A DNA stretch of 64,000 nucleotides from NCBI RefSeq assembly GCF_901709675.1, contig NC_051087.1, positions 14,628,067 to 14,692,066 on the forward strand, given 5' to 3'. The DNA comes from Syngnathus acus (Eukaryota > Chordata > Actinopteri > Syngnathiformes > Syngnathidae). The notes under the pieces were generated by a model. It was not told the origin of the DNA. It saw only the letters and a list, made by a program, of their open reading frames with translations, and did no database searches. Made by a program: the position numbers and the translations under genes. Shown here piece by piece: positions 10,696 to 21,077 of the stretch (position 1 is the first letter of the stretch; each line of letters starts with the position of its first letter).

Positions 10696-10929
10696 TTGGT
10701 TTACATGGGCTAAGTAACTCGGCAACGCTCGGCGTCCTATAATCTACGTCACAGTCACTTCGGCAATATCCGGGATGAAGTTCAACGATCACATACAAAC
10801 CGTTGATTTTTCATCGATTACTCCTCAATTCGCAATTTTATTGAAAAATTAACAACAGTTTCCTAAAATACAAGTCCATTTTTATCAAATACATTTTGGG
10901 ATCCCATAGTGTCTTTACATGCCCTTTAA

Positions 10930-12012
10930 GGTGCCGCATAATGTAAATGTTATAGACAATACAAATGTACAGCATATGTTATCTGATGGAACATTCCATT
11001 TGTAACAAAGTTATGCACCAAGGTCCATAAATATATTAAAGAAGTTTTGAGTTGCATTTGCCAACCTGTCTCAAAAGATGAATTGGCCATAGTGGCGGGT
11101 CATTTCAGAAAGGTTACATGCTGGGACAGGCTGAGACTCAAAAATAACCCAATTTTTTTCCTCAGACTTGCCAACAATAGACCCTTGATTTGCAGCTTAA
11201 TGACCTAAAGAATTATGGGAAGCGTTTAGTGCAATGATCAATGCATAGCGCAATTTCGTTGCCTCACAATTATGCTGTGGTTTTGATCCCAGGTGAAGTA
11301 TATAGGAAATATGTTTTATAATGACATACTTTTAAACTAAAAATTTATTGGACTTTATTTCCATTTTTGCACATCAAATTTCAATGCATTGGATTAGGTA
11401 ATTCAGACAAAAAATTTTAACCATCATGTTTTTCCAAACAGAAGAATTTGCATAGAATTAATTCAGATATTTTATATTAAATCACTTGAATTTTTAAATC
11501 TATTAACTATTTCCACAATACCTTGTGAGTGAATAGTTTCCAAAGCTAGAGAAATTGCAGAAAAAAGGAAGCACTTTAACACGAACAGACTGGAGAAAAA
11601 ATCTTTTAAGATAAATATGTAAATGTAAACGCCGTTCTTGAAAAACAAGTAGGCCTACATACTCAAAATCAATTTACAATCACAACACTACGATTTGGAA
11701 CGTTCACACTTATTGACTGTGTCCAGAATTTCAAAGATATTTTAAACTTGGATTAAAATCGAACCTGGCTAATATAAAATGACATGTGAATATAAATAAC
11801 AATATTACTTCTGAAATCAAATCCGAAAATGTGCACTACGTGGCCAATTCTGCTTCCTTGAAGGTATGTTTGGGTCAAGTTAAATAAAGAAAAAAAGAAT
11901 TCAAAAGTTTGGAATCATTTTAATATATGGGAGAAGAGGCTTGGTATGACGTGTCCTGACTGAACCAGTTTCAGTATGACAGATAAATGCATAAGAACAA
12001 TAACAACATTGA
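10930..12012. other. AT-rich sequence, no gene recognised
   Basis: A weak tRNA-like box B (GGTTTTGATCCC) near 11280 could mark a very old SINE. Nothing else is recognisable. Confidence 0.4.
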
Positions 12013-12020
12013 TAAATACT

Positions 12021-14859
12021 GTCATCATCATCATCATCATCATCGGCGGTCACTCGTAGTCGAGTATGACGGTCCTCCTTCTTGGTCTTTGTGGGTCTTC
12101 AGGTGGTTGAAGAGGCCGATCCTGGACCCGATAACTCTGGAGCAGTGTGGACAGGGGAATGTAATGGTGGTGGGTTTGGGTTGGGCCTGCTTGGTGGGGG
12201 CTCTCTCCTTTCTGCGTCTGCGTTTGTCTTGAGCGGCATGGTGGAGGTCAACGTTATATTGAGCGGCGCCGTCACGGACAAGGTTTCTCCACGTCGTCCT
12301 GTCTGCGGCCTTGTCTTCCCAAGTTTTAAGGTTTATGTGACACTTCTTCAGGTTTGCTTTTATGTTGTCCTTGAACCTCTTCTTCTGACCTCCCGGGGCC
12401 CGCTTTCCTTCAGCGAGCTGGGAATAAAGAACTTGTTTTGGGAGGCGAGAGTTACATGGCCAATCCATCTCAGTTGGTTTTGGGCAATGGTGGCAGTGAT
12501 GGTAAGCAAGCCAGCCTCCTCCAGGACGCTGGTGTTGGTGCGTCGGTCCTTCCAGCTGATCCTGAGGATTTTCCGGAGGCATCTCTGATGGTAGGTCTCC
12601 AGTGCCCTTAAGTGCCTGCTGTATGTGGTCCAGGCTTCTGACCCATACAGAAGGGTGGGGAGGACCACAGCTTTGTAGACCAGGATTTTGGTCTTTGCTT
12701 GGAGGTCACGATTCTCGAAGACTCGCTTCCGTAGCCTTGAGAAAGCCCCACTGGCACAGCTGAGGCGATGGTCAATTTCATCATCAATGGTGGCTTTAGA
12801 TGACAGGAGGCTGCCAAGATAGGGGAAGTGGTCAACCTTTTCCAGTCGGATGTTATCAATAGAGATGTTTGGGAAGCGGACAAGCAAACTGCAGTTTGGT
12901 AGTGGTTGGTGGAGGATTTGGGTCTTTTTTATGTTAATGGCCAGACCAAGCTGTTTGTATGCCTCCGCGAAGGCAGACAGAATACTCTGTAGGTCTTCTT
13001 CCGACAGGGCCACAAGGGCATTGTCGTCCGCATACTGCAGCTCCATGATGGATATGGTGGTGGTTTGACCTTTAGCCCTGAGTCGGTTGATGTTGAGGAG
13101 TTGACCGTCAGTTCTGTACATGATTTTGACTCCGTGGGGCAGATGCTTGCTTGTATGGCGGAGGATAGCAGCAATAAAGATGGAAAATAGTGTTGGAGCG
13201 ATGACGCATCCCTGTTTGACACCTGTGTCAACCCTGAAGGGTTCCGTCTCGTCTCCACTGCCGCTGAGCACTGTGGCTGACATGTTATCATGCAGTAGTC
13301 TCAGTACTCTGATGTATTTGTCTGGGCAGCCAATCTTGGATAGAACCAGCCAAAGGGCCTGACGGTTAACTGAATCGAAGGCTTTGGTGAGGTCTATGAA
13401 GGCCATGTATAGTGGTTGATTTTGTTCCCGGCATTTTTCTTGCAGTTGTCGAGCAATGAAAACCATGTCTGTGGTGCCTCTGCTTGGGCGAAATCCACTC
13501 TGAGACTCAGGAAGGATGATTTCTGACAGGGGGGTGAGTCTGTTGGCCAGAACCCGAGTGAGGGCTTTCCCTATGGTGGAGAGGAGAGAAATGCCACGGT
13601 AATTCCCGCAGTCTGCCTTGTCTCCTTTCTTGAATACGGAGACGATTAAGGCATCTCTGAGCTGCGCAGGGATTTTCTCTTCTTCCCAGATCTTAAGAAG
13701 CAGGGCATGGATGTGCCTGAGAAGGTCGGGTCCGCCTTTCTTCAAGACCTCTGCTGGAATTCCATCGGACCCAGCAGCCTTGTTGTTCCTCATCTTCCCA
13801 ATGGCATCCTGCAGCTCGTTCAGGCTGGGTGGCTCTCCCATGCTTTCAGCTGTGGGCTGTTGTGGTAGTTGATCAAGAGCCTCCATCTCAGGTATAGTGT
13901 CCCTGTTTAAGAGGTCCTCGTAGTGTTCTTTCCACCTGTTTGCAATTGCCTCCTTGTCCTTCAGCAGCAGGCCATCCTTTGAGCGAAGGGGGGTTAGGCA
14001 GCGGTGGCTGGGACCATACACCGCTCTCGTGGCATCAAAGAAGCCTCTCGTGTCTCCAGAGTCAGCAAGCTGCTCGATCTCCAGAGCCTTCTTTGTCCAC
14101 CATTGGTTCTTCAGTTTCCTAACCTGTGTTTGGACGGCTGCCTTCGCTTCGGCACGGGCTACTCTTTTCACCTTGCAGTGGATGTCATTTTGCCAGGTGA
14201 TGAAAGCTTGCCGCTTGTTGTTAATTAGCTGCTGGATCTCAGTGTCATTCTCATCAAACCAGTCTTGATGCGTCCGCTTTTTGTGCCCGAGGATTCTTTT
14301 GCAGGTGTTCATTATGGTAGTCGAAAGTGTGCTCCAGTGTGTTTCAGTATCCTCTGGGTAGTGGTTGGGCAGCGCTGCACTAAGAGCCTCCTGCAGCTGT
14401 TGTTGGTAGGCGGTGTCATTCAACAGCTCGATGTTTATTCTTGGCCGGCATTGTCTTTTCTGCATCCGTTTTTTCCGCATTAGGCGGATGGACATGATGG
14501 AGCGAATGAGGCGATGGTCGGTCCAGCAGTCGTCTGCACTGGTCATTGCTCTGGTGTTTAGGACATCGCGGCGGTCTTTAGAGCGGACAATGACATAGTC
14601 GATGAGATGCCACAGTTTGGAGCGAGGATGCATCCAAGATGTTTTGAACTTGGTTTTTTGACGGAAAAGTGTGTTGGTGATGACCAGGTTGTGTTCTGAG
14701 CACTTGGTTAGTAGTAATGTGCCATTAGAGTTTGTGTTTCCAACCCCTTCTCGTCCCAGCGTACCCCTCCATAGGTGGTGGTTTCGTCCCACTCTGGCGT
14801 TGAAGTCTCCAAGCAGGATTAGCTTATCCTCCTTGGGGATGGTTTTGCACGAGCCCCAG
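12021..14859 (-). mobile_element. RTE-like LINE, 5'-truncated, with target duplication
   Basis: The element is on the minus strand and ends in a (GAT)n tail, visible as (ATC)n at 12022-12042. It is flanked by the perfect 8-bp duplication TAAATACT (12013-12020 and 14860-14867), so both edges of the insertion are known. The body begins inside the endonuclease domain, showing 5' truncation during target-primed insertion. The 3' tail and RT type match the smaller copies at 24490-25285 and 37860-38214/39479-39765. Few mutations have accumulated, so the insertion looks relatively young. Confidence 0.9.
12040..14857 (-). pseudogene. RTE-like endonuclease-reverse transcriptase with C-terminal C2H2 finger
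   Basis: The 810-codon frame runs from 14792 to 12360; sequence upstream to 14857 still encodes LILLGDFNARVG of the endonuclease. Its order is: endonuclease end with LIDYVIVRSKD and WTDHRLI (about residues 60-95), then a linker. RT blocks follow with NKAAGSDGIPAEVL, SGFRPSRGTTDMVF, FIDLTKAFDSVNR, GVKQGCVIAPTLF and the catalytic YADDN, then the thumb (LRWIGHV). A frameshift at about 12446-12452 moves translation into the frame that gives LYSQLAEGKRAPGGQ, WRNLVRDGAAQYN and a C2H2 finger, CPHCSRVIGSRIGLFNHLKTH in outline (C-x2-C...H-x3-H), ending at 12040. One frameshift and the missing N-terminus are the visible lesions. Confidence 0.88.
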
Positions 14860-15036
14860 TAAATACTACATGAGACCTTAACGCTCCTCCATTACAACAT
14901 TTGAAGTAAAAAAGTTCAACAGTTTTCAAAGTTATTTCTGAAGTGGGGCTTTAACAGAAACACAATTACAATATCTCCCTGTTATAAAAGGGAAGACAAT
15001 TAACAGTTTTGGTATTTTAAGAAACATTGAGTTGAC

Positions 15037-15095
15037 AAACATGGTTTGCCTTTGTGGGCCACATAAAATGATGTGGTGGGCCGGATCCGTTAATT
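15037..15095. repeat. fragment related to the hAT element at 49538
   Basis: GGGCCACATAAAATGATGTGGTGGGCC resembles the subterminal part of the element at 49538-49857, where TGAAATGATGTGGCAGGCC is seen. The ends are lost. Confidence 0.35.
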
Positions 15096-15152
15096 TGCTC
15101 CTGTCTATTGATATGTGTTTTAGCTATTCTATTTTTTATAAGCTTTTAATGC

Positions 15153-15253
<101 letters not shown>

Positions 15254-15534
15254 GCGTGCATGCGTTCGCATGTGAAAGAGAAATAACATTGAGTGGGACT
15301 GTGAGGACGGGGGATAATGAATGAGAAAGAGGATGACAGGAAAAGGACTATTTAAAAAAAGAGTATCGGTGGTGGTAGTAGTACCGTATTGGTCCGAGTA
15401 TAAGACGACCCTGATTATAAGACGACCCCCTCTTTTTCAAGACTCAAGTTTGAAATAAGACTTTTTGAACACCAATTTTAATTTTTATACAGAAAATAAT
15501 TACAGTACATCTGAAACAAATAATTATAACAATA

Positions 15535-15881
15535 TCCATCCATCCATCCATTTTCTGTACCGCTCTGTCCCCACGGGAGTCACGGGCGTGCTGGAGCCTA
15601 TCCCAGCCGTCATCGGGCAGTAGGCGGGGGACACCCTGAACTGGTTGCCAGCCAATCGCAGGGCACACAGAGACGAACAACCATACGCACTCACACTTAG
15701 ACAATTTGGGGAGCTCAATCGGCCTACCAAGCATGTTTTTGGGATGTGGGAGGAAACCGGAGCCCCCGGAGAAAACCCACGTGGACATGGGGAGAACATG
15801 CAAACTCCACACAGGGAGGGCCGGAGGTGGAATCGAACCCACACCCTCCTAACTGTGAGGCGGACGAGCTACCGAGCCGCC
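15535..15881 (-). repeat. SINE-A, full length
   Basis: Minus strand: the head carries GGTAGCTCGTCC (box A-like) and GGTTCGATTCC (box B), followed by the body and an (ATCC)n tail at 15535-15552. The flanking duplication is ATTATAACAATA / ATTATAGCAATA (15523-15534 and 15882-15893, one mismatch). It lies inside pogo-like family A copy 1. RNA polymerase III promoter boxes are visible but activity is unknown. Confidence 0.92.
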
Positions 15882-16159
15882 ATTATAGCAATATATTCGA
15901 GAGACAAAGCATGTTATGTTGCCTCATTTAAATCATGCAAAAACTGTCCATCACGTCTTAATATCTGAACATTTAAATATGTAAACTAAAGTGCAATCAC
16001 AATTGTAAATGAATGGCTTCTGGTTTTGAAATGTAAATATACCAATCTACTGTGATAAAACAACAAAATTGCAATAACTGCATTAACCATCAAAGTGAAG
16101 TCTAACTGTAATAGTAGTTTGAAACAAATCTGATTAAAGAAAAACATTGCAATAAAATA

Positions 16160-16998
16160 CAGTGGAGCTTCGGTTTTCGACCACAATCCGTTCCAGAAGG
16201 CTGTTCGAGAAGTGAATCGTTCGAATTCCGAATCATATTTTCCCATTACAAATAATGCAAAAACATTAATCTGTATCAAGCAAAAAAATAAAACCCGCCC
16301 TTTTTAAGCATTTTTTTCATTTGCACATTTTTGTCCGATTGCGCAACTGCAGCGCACCACCGAACGCGCAACCGTAGTGCGTCGCCAACCGTGCAACTGC
16401 ACCACGCTGGTCGCATGATTATGACAGAGCCGTCGCTGAAATTTAGAAAATATTTTTAAACTCCTGATGTACTTTCCAAAATTTAAGTGGACCTCAGTGG
16501 GCAGGGATCTTAATTTTGTCCGATCGCGCAACTGCAGCGCACCGCCGAACGCGCAACCGTAGCGCGCCGCCGACCGCGCTGGTCACATTTTTGTGACAGA
16601 GCGGTCGCTAAAATTTAGAAAATATTTTTAAAGTCCTGATGTACTTTCCAAAATTTAAGTGGACCTCAGTGCGCAGGGAGCTTAATTTGGTCCGATCGCG
16701 CAACCGCAGCGCGCCGGGCGCTCACTGTCGCATTGCTTTAGGAGCGTCTTTGTGTCTTAGGATGGCTTTACTGCTCCCACTTGCTTTCTTTGGAGGCATG
16801 ATTAGAGTTGATGCAATCTTTAGAGTAACGAGAATGTAATAACGAACGGAGTCGGTTGGCATGCGGGTCCTCTCGGCTCATCTCGCGAGGTTCGACAACC
16901 GAATTTCGTCCGACATCCGAAGCAAAAAAATCGCGAATTTTTTGTTCGAATACCGATTTGTTCGAGAACTGGGTCATTCGAAAACCGAGGCTCCACTG
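16160..16998. mobile_element. pogo/Tigger-like element with CAGTGGAGC ends
   Basis: The ends CAGTGGAGCTTCGGTTTTCGA and CGAAAACCGAGGCTCCACTG are inverted. TA precedes 16160 and TG follows 16998. The sister family A copy at about 20597-20615 shows the uninterrupted target AAAATAATGCAAACTG, so the right TA has mutated to TG. The body contains a GC-rich tandem repeat (16329-16720) and no transposase. A fragment of the same family lies at 62033-62215. Confidence 0.87.
16329..16720. repeat. long-period tandem repeat
   Basis: A unit starting TTTTGTCCGAT.GCGCAACTGC, continuing to GAAATTTAGAAAATATTTTT and GTGGACCTCAGTG, occurs at about 16329 and 16515, with a partial third at 16686. The period is roughly 170-186 bp. 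Confidence 0.75.
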
Positions 16999-17051
16999 TG
17001 ATGCAAACTGGTTTAAACTTGAGAGTAGCTGAGATCTGTCATGTCAGAACA

Positions 17052-17340
17052 TTACTCCTCACAAACATCCTCTGCCTCGCTGTGCTCAGTGTCACTGTCC
17101 ACGGACGCGCACACCCTCCTGTCGAACTCTTGAAAGCGGCCGCTCTGAGGACCACGGAAAGCTTTTCTCTGATTGTGAGGATTTTTTAGGTGATCTTTTT
17201 GAGCTCTCCATCTCCGTACTTTACACTCTGTGACACCATATTTCACAGCTGATTTGCAAATGTTTGAAGACATTCAAATCATGCATGCAATCATTTATCA
17301 CCATCATCTTGAAGTTGTCCTCAGCTGCCGGTTAACCTGG
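17052..17340 (-). pseudogene. pogo-type transposase N-terminal HTH relic
   Basis: The frame 17273-17052 on the minus strand contains KYGVTECKVRRWRAQKDHLK, RKAFRGPQSGRFQEFDRRV and an acidic end. This is the psq-type helix-turn-helix region plus the following RGPxxGRFxxLE block of pogo/Tigger transposases. Sequence just upstream, in another frame, reads like the preceding helix (FKMMVIND), so at least one frameshift has occurred. The DDE catalytic domain is absent. In an active element this domain would bind the terminal repeats. Confidence 0.68.
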
Positions 17341-17663
17341 CCGATCTTTGACCCACTTTTCTCCAGATTGTCGCTACGTTTCTCCATTTTCTGTTATCTC
17401 TTCTCTTATTTTCGTCTCTTTTCTTTCTTACCGCTATTTTAAAATTTTCTTCTTCGTGCTACCGCTATTTTTATTTTTGTTCTTCGTGACAGGGGTTAGC
17501 TTTGGCCTGGGGAGTTAAATTCAGCATTCGCTTTAAAGATATCTGGCGCCAACTAGCGTTGTGAGTGGGTATAATGTCTAGACCCCGAATGTAAAACGAC
17601 CCCTACTTTTTCAGTCTTATTTCAATGCAAAAAACCCCATCTTATATTCGAGCCAATACTGTA

Positions 17664-18397
17664 ATGGTAGCAGTAGTAGTAATTGTAGTAGTAGTAGTAA
17701 TAAAAATAATGATAAATATTGAGGTAAAAAAACAATAGTACAAAATAGTAGAAGAACAAAGCGAGAAGAAACGTAGGTTGAGTTGACAATTAAAAAGAAA
17801 AAAAATAGAAATATTAAACAACAAAAACGGGATAATTTCATGAACGTTTTGTATTCCCTACTCTTCAGGAGTGTTTGGGTGTGTTGTGTTTTTGTGTTCC
17901 TTTTCATGTTGGTCTGTTTTGTTACTTTTTTTTGGAATTATTCTTACAATGCACTCTGTCTTCTTTAAGGTCCAAACTTTGGCAAATCTTTACATGAAAG
18001 GCCAAAAGAGTTTAGAGGCTTCATCCATGTCCTTTCTCCTTTAATAAGACAAGAAGGATGCCTATTATGAGCCCTTTGTTGTGGACCCAACTCCCAGGCC
18101 TGCCCTTTGAATTGGATGCTTGAGCTGTCAGTGAGTACAGAATGCAGACCCAGTCGTGCACATCAGCGTGTTTCATAGAAAAGGTTGGAAGGAAGTTGCT
18201 TTTGCAGGCAGACCTGCTTTCATTTGGAAGCTGAGAGCAAAATGTTGGTTCATCATCAATTTCCACTGTCAAGGGCTTTGAGAGCAATGTGTATTGTTAC
18301 AAGAGAGCAGGTAATAAATACTTGTGCTAATGGCATAAAGTAGACACAAATAGAGCAGAGAGAAAAGGCTAGAATTCTCATCACAATACAAGAGATT
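17664..18397. other. no gene recognised; TAG/TAA-rich tract
   Basis: An impure (TAG)n/(TAA)n tract spans 17664-17720. The remainder is anonymous. Confidence 0.4.
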
Positions 18398-18980
18398 TAG
18401 AATAGAATAGATCTTTATTGTCATTGTCACACATGTACAACAAAATTTAAAAAGTGCCAACCGATCAGTGCATAAAATAAAAAATAAATAGAATAAAAAG
18501 ATTAAAAAATACAAGCTAAAAACCCACAGAAGAACATACAGCGGCATTTAATGTGACTACCGCTGTAGGGTAAAAACTGTTGGCGAATCTGCTAGTCCTT
18601 GACCTAATTGATCTGTAGCGTCTGCCTGATGGCAACAGTTCGAAAAGGGAGTGGCCAGGGTGGGAAGTGTCCTTCAGAATGTTCTGTGTTTTTTTGAGAC
18701 AGCGGGTTCTGTGTAGGTCTTCCAGTGTGGGGAGAGGGCAGCCAATGATCTTCTGTGCTGTGTTGATGACCCCTTGGAGCTTTTTCCTCTGAGCTGCCGT
18801 GCAGCTGGAGTACCAAACACATATACAGTACGTTAAAGTGCTTTCTATGGAGCAGTGATAGAAGGACACCAGCAGTCTTTGTGTAATGCTGTACCTCCTA
18901 AGCACCCTTAGGAAGTAGAGTCTCTGCTGGGCCTTTTTTAGCAGCTCAGAGGTGTTCACGCTCCAGGTGAAGTCCTCCTC
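18398..18980 (-). mobile_element. Rex1-like LINE, 3' fragment
   Basis: Minus strand: the C-terminal frame (18959-18516) contains LLKKAQQRLYFLRVLRR, WYSSCTAAQRKKLQGVIN and LFELLPSGRRYRSIRSRTSR, nearly identical to the copy at 38215-39478. The 3' UTR ends in a (TTCTA)n tail at 18398. The 5' truncation falls at about 18980, immediately before the ISL2EU-like element. No RT catalytic box is left. Confidence 0.85.
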
Positions 18981-19119
18981 AGTGATATAGAGGCTTTGCA
19001 GCTGACGTCATCAAGCTACCCACATTAGCTTGGCGGCCATCTTGGCGGTCAACTTTTCAGTGCCGGTCAACGACTCACACACGCTTTCTTGTTATATCTG
19101 TTGCTATTTGAGCTTAAAA

Positions 19120-19297
19120 ATGCCGGATACCTGCTGTGCTGTTGGATGTAGCAATAGACGAGGCGATAAACCAAATCTTAGCTTCTATAGATTTCCGGCG
19201 AACATGAAAAAACGTGATAAATGGATCGCGGATATTCGTCGTGAACGATGGAAACCTACGATTTACACAAGGATATGCAATGAGGACTTCATATCAG
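19120..19297 (+). pseudogene. THAP-domain first exon
   Basis: From ATG at 19120: MPDTCCAVGCSNRR, LSFYRFPANMKKRDKWIADI, RERWKPTIYTRICNEDF. C-x4-C, the FYRFP block, the KW helix and the final cysteine of a THAP finger are all present in an open frame. The expected C-x2-H ends as C-N-E-D, so the histidine ligand is replaced by Asp. The exon ends at a strong splice donor, CAG|GTATGT (19295-19303). An active protein would bind the transposon ends. The changed ligand and missing downstream exons suggest a relic, though the frame itself is intact. An in-frame ATG at 19030 is also available. Confidence 0.72.
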
Positions 19298-19855
19298 GTA
19301 TGTAAACAAACTATTCACCCCTGATTTGTTTCACAAAATGTGAAATAATACAATATGGGATGATACAAATATGATTGTTGAAAATGCTGGGTGCATTTTT
19401 AGAAAGGCAGCAAGGCAGGGAATGGGATGATTTCTTCAGTTCACCCCCCCGTTTTTATTTTGTGTTTATTTTTTCATGATGCTTCATCTGATTGGCTTGA
19501 AAACGTTATCAATGTAAATATTGAACTTCATATTGGAATTGAACAATTAATTCTCGAGTGAATGCATTAGGAAATTTCCCAAAAAAGTATTATGAACCTT
19601 GTGAAACAATTTTTTTTTAATGTAGCATTTTTTAACAAGAGGGTTTTTGTTACTTCATTTGGCACAAGGTAAAATCTACATTGGTAAAGTTTTCAAGCCA
19701 TTGGCACAAGGTTAAAATTTTTATTGGTTAAGTTTTCAAGCCAATCAGATGTGGCATCATGCAAAAATAAACAAAAAATAAAAATGGTAGCAACTTGAAC
19801 AGACAGGTACAGTATCTGAATGATTTCACTCTATTCAGTTTTTTAATATGTCAAG

Positions 19856-20074
19856 TTATGAAATGCCATTACAAAACAAATCGACGAGGTAATTATAAAT
19901 ATCTGGATATGAGAGTTCAGGCAGGTCGGCTGTTGCAAAATGCTCGGGCGATTTTAGCATGCTTCTCGGTAAAAGGTACGGATCCGTTGTGCCAACAAGG
20001 TTCAACTTCTCTCTGTAACGTTTCTTGGATTCTTCATCCAAATGCCCAACTTCGTTGGATAGCAAATCAGCCAT
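19856..20074 (-). CDS. YqaJ/SWIM-protein-like N-terminal ORF
   Basis: The 72-codon frame begins MADLLSNEVGHLDEESKKRY and contains FATADLPELSYPDIYNYLVD before ending. The ADLPxLxYPDIxNYLV pattern is recalled from the N-terminal part of uncharacterised fish proteins that combine a SWIM zinc finger with a YqaJ-like (lambda exonuclease family) domain. Neither of those domains is present here, so this is at most the first exon or a truncated gene. It starts about 140 bp inside the right end of the ISL2EU-like element and faces the THAP exon. Confidence 0.5.
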   Translation of the reverse strand: MADLLSNEVGHLDEESKKRYREKLNLVGTTDPYLLPRSMLKSPEHFATADLPELSYPDIYNYLVDLFCNGIS

Positions 20075-20632
20075 AATTCGGATGAAATCGGTGAAAATGT
20101 AGCGCAGAAATCAAACAATCTATACCAACACGTAGGAACGAGCTGACGAGTTGACCGCCAAGATGGCGGCATAACACAAAATCACGTGATAAAACCACGT
20201 GACTGCAAAGCCTCTATACCGTATTGGCCCGAATATAAGACGACCCTGATTATAAGACGACCCCCTCTTTTTCAAGACTCAAGTTTGAAAAAAGACTTTT
20301 TGAAACCCAAATTTAATTTTTATACAGAAAATTATTACATCTGAAACAAATGATTCTAACGTTATCTTTCCTCATTCAAATCATGAAAAAAATGTCTATC
20401 ACATCTTAATATCTGAACATTTAAATATGTAAACTAAAGTGGAATCACATTTGTAAATGAATGGCTTCTGGTTTTTGAAATGTAAATAAACCAATCTACT
20501 GTGATAAAACAACAAAATTGCAATAACTGCATTAACAATCAAAGTAAAGTCTAACTGTAACTGTCGTCTTGAAACAAATCTGAATAAGAAAAAACATTGC
20601 AATAAAATAATGCAAACTGCTACCGCTATTGT

Positions 20633-21070
20633 TGGGGAGCCTGAGCCATAACTCGGATGGTTATGCTCTTTTCGCCCCCGGGTGTCGGTCAGAACACAGG
20701 AGGGAAGACGTGGTTCAGTTTTGATTGCTTTACTGAATTATTGGCAAAAAATAATAATAAATAACCATAAATGAAACACTCGCGGCGACACACCAAACAT
20801 AAGTCATTGATCGAGACAACAAAATACGTTTGCTGGCGACCGTTAGTCACCGTGCTACTGCGTAACGACTACTCATAAGATGCGAGGCAAACTTAATGGA
20901 GCGCGCCGGAGCTGTCAATCAAACGGCGCGCACACGAAGCGGCACAACAGTGGACAGTAATAATAATGAAATGTATATCCTCACTTTGTGTCAAAGACGC
21001 ACACAATCACAGCAACATACTCAGTCGATACCAGCAACCTTTAACTTACCGCTGCGCACAAGTGAATGGG
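20633..21070 (-). other. LTR-like module shared by family A copies 2 and 3
   Basis: Read on the minus strand it ends AGCAATCAAAACTGAACCAC...GACACCCGGGGGCGAAAAG...CTCCCCAACA, a typical LTR 3' edge in style (ends CA, poly(A)-like AGTAAAG upstream). The same module lies at 23905-24350 in the opposite orientation and a fragment at 63187-63287. Its other boundary is not clear and no duplication is seen. Confidence 0.4.
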
Positions 21071-21077
21071 TATATTG

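Larger units (their letters stand above)
9646..10925. mobile_element. Kolobok-like DNA transposon, decayed
   Basis: The ends are inverted: the left starts AGCGTATGTAAAGGCAC at 9646 and the reverse of the right end reads AGGGCATGTAAAGACAC. Both are flanked by TTAA (9642-9645 and 10926-10929). TTAA duplication together with a THAP-type DNA-binding domain is the published signature of the Kolobok superfamily. The 1280-bp body holds a THAP pseudogene on the plus strand (9961-10181) and an acidic ORF on the minus strand (10492-10695), transcribed towards each other. No catalytic DDE region is recognised, so it is non-autonomous or internally deleted. Confidence 0.75.
15384..17661. mobile_element. 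pogo-like element family A, copy 1
   Basis: The left end CCGTATTGGTCCGAGTATAA and right end TATTCGAGCCAATACTG are inverted, each next to TA (15382-15383 and 17662-17663). GACGACCC blocks are repeated subterminally. Copies 2 and 3 lie at 20219-21943 and 23788-25574. This copy alone keeps a transposase relic (17052-17340, minus), which places the family among pogo-like Tc1/mariner elements. It was later hit by a SINE-A (15535-15881) and by a second pogo-like element (16160-16998). Confidence 0.82.
18988..20216. mobile_element. ISL2EU-like DNA transposon carrying THAP and YqaJ-associated ORFs
   Basis: Perfect 14-bp inverted ends TAGAGGCTTTGCAG / CTGCAAAGCCTCTA are each flanked by TA (18986-18987 and 20217-20218). 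CACGTGAC and TGACGTCA motifs lie just inside the ends. The 1229-bp body carries a THAP exon on the plus strand and a convergent ORF on the minus strand whose sequence resembles the leader of fish SWIM/YqaJ nuclease proteins. ISL2EU elements are described as having a THAP-bearing transposase, a second YqaJ-type gene and short (2-bp) duplications, which fits. P-type or other THAP superfamilies remain possible. Catalytic regions are missing. Confidence 0.68.

Noticed and set aside
12082-12588. A plus-strand ORF of 168 codons over the RTE-like 3' end
   Set aside because: It is antisense to the zinc-finger end of the LINE ORF and lacks domains.
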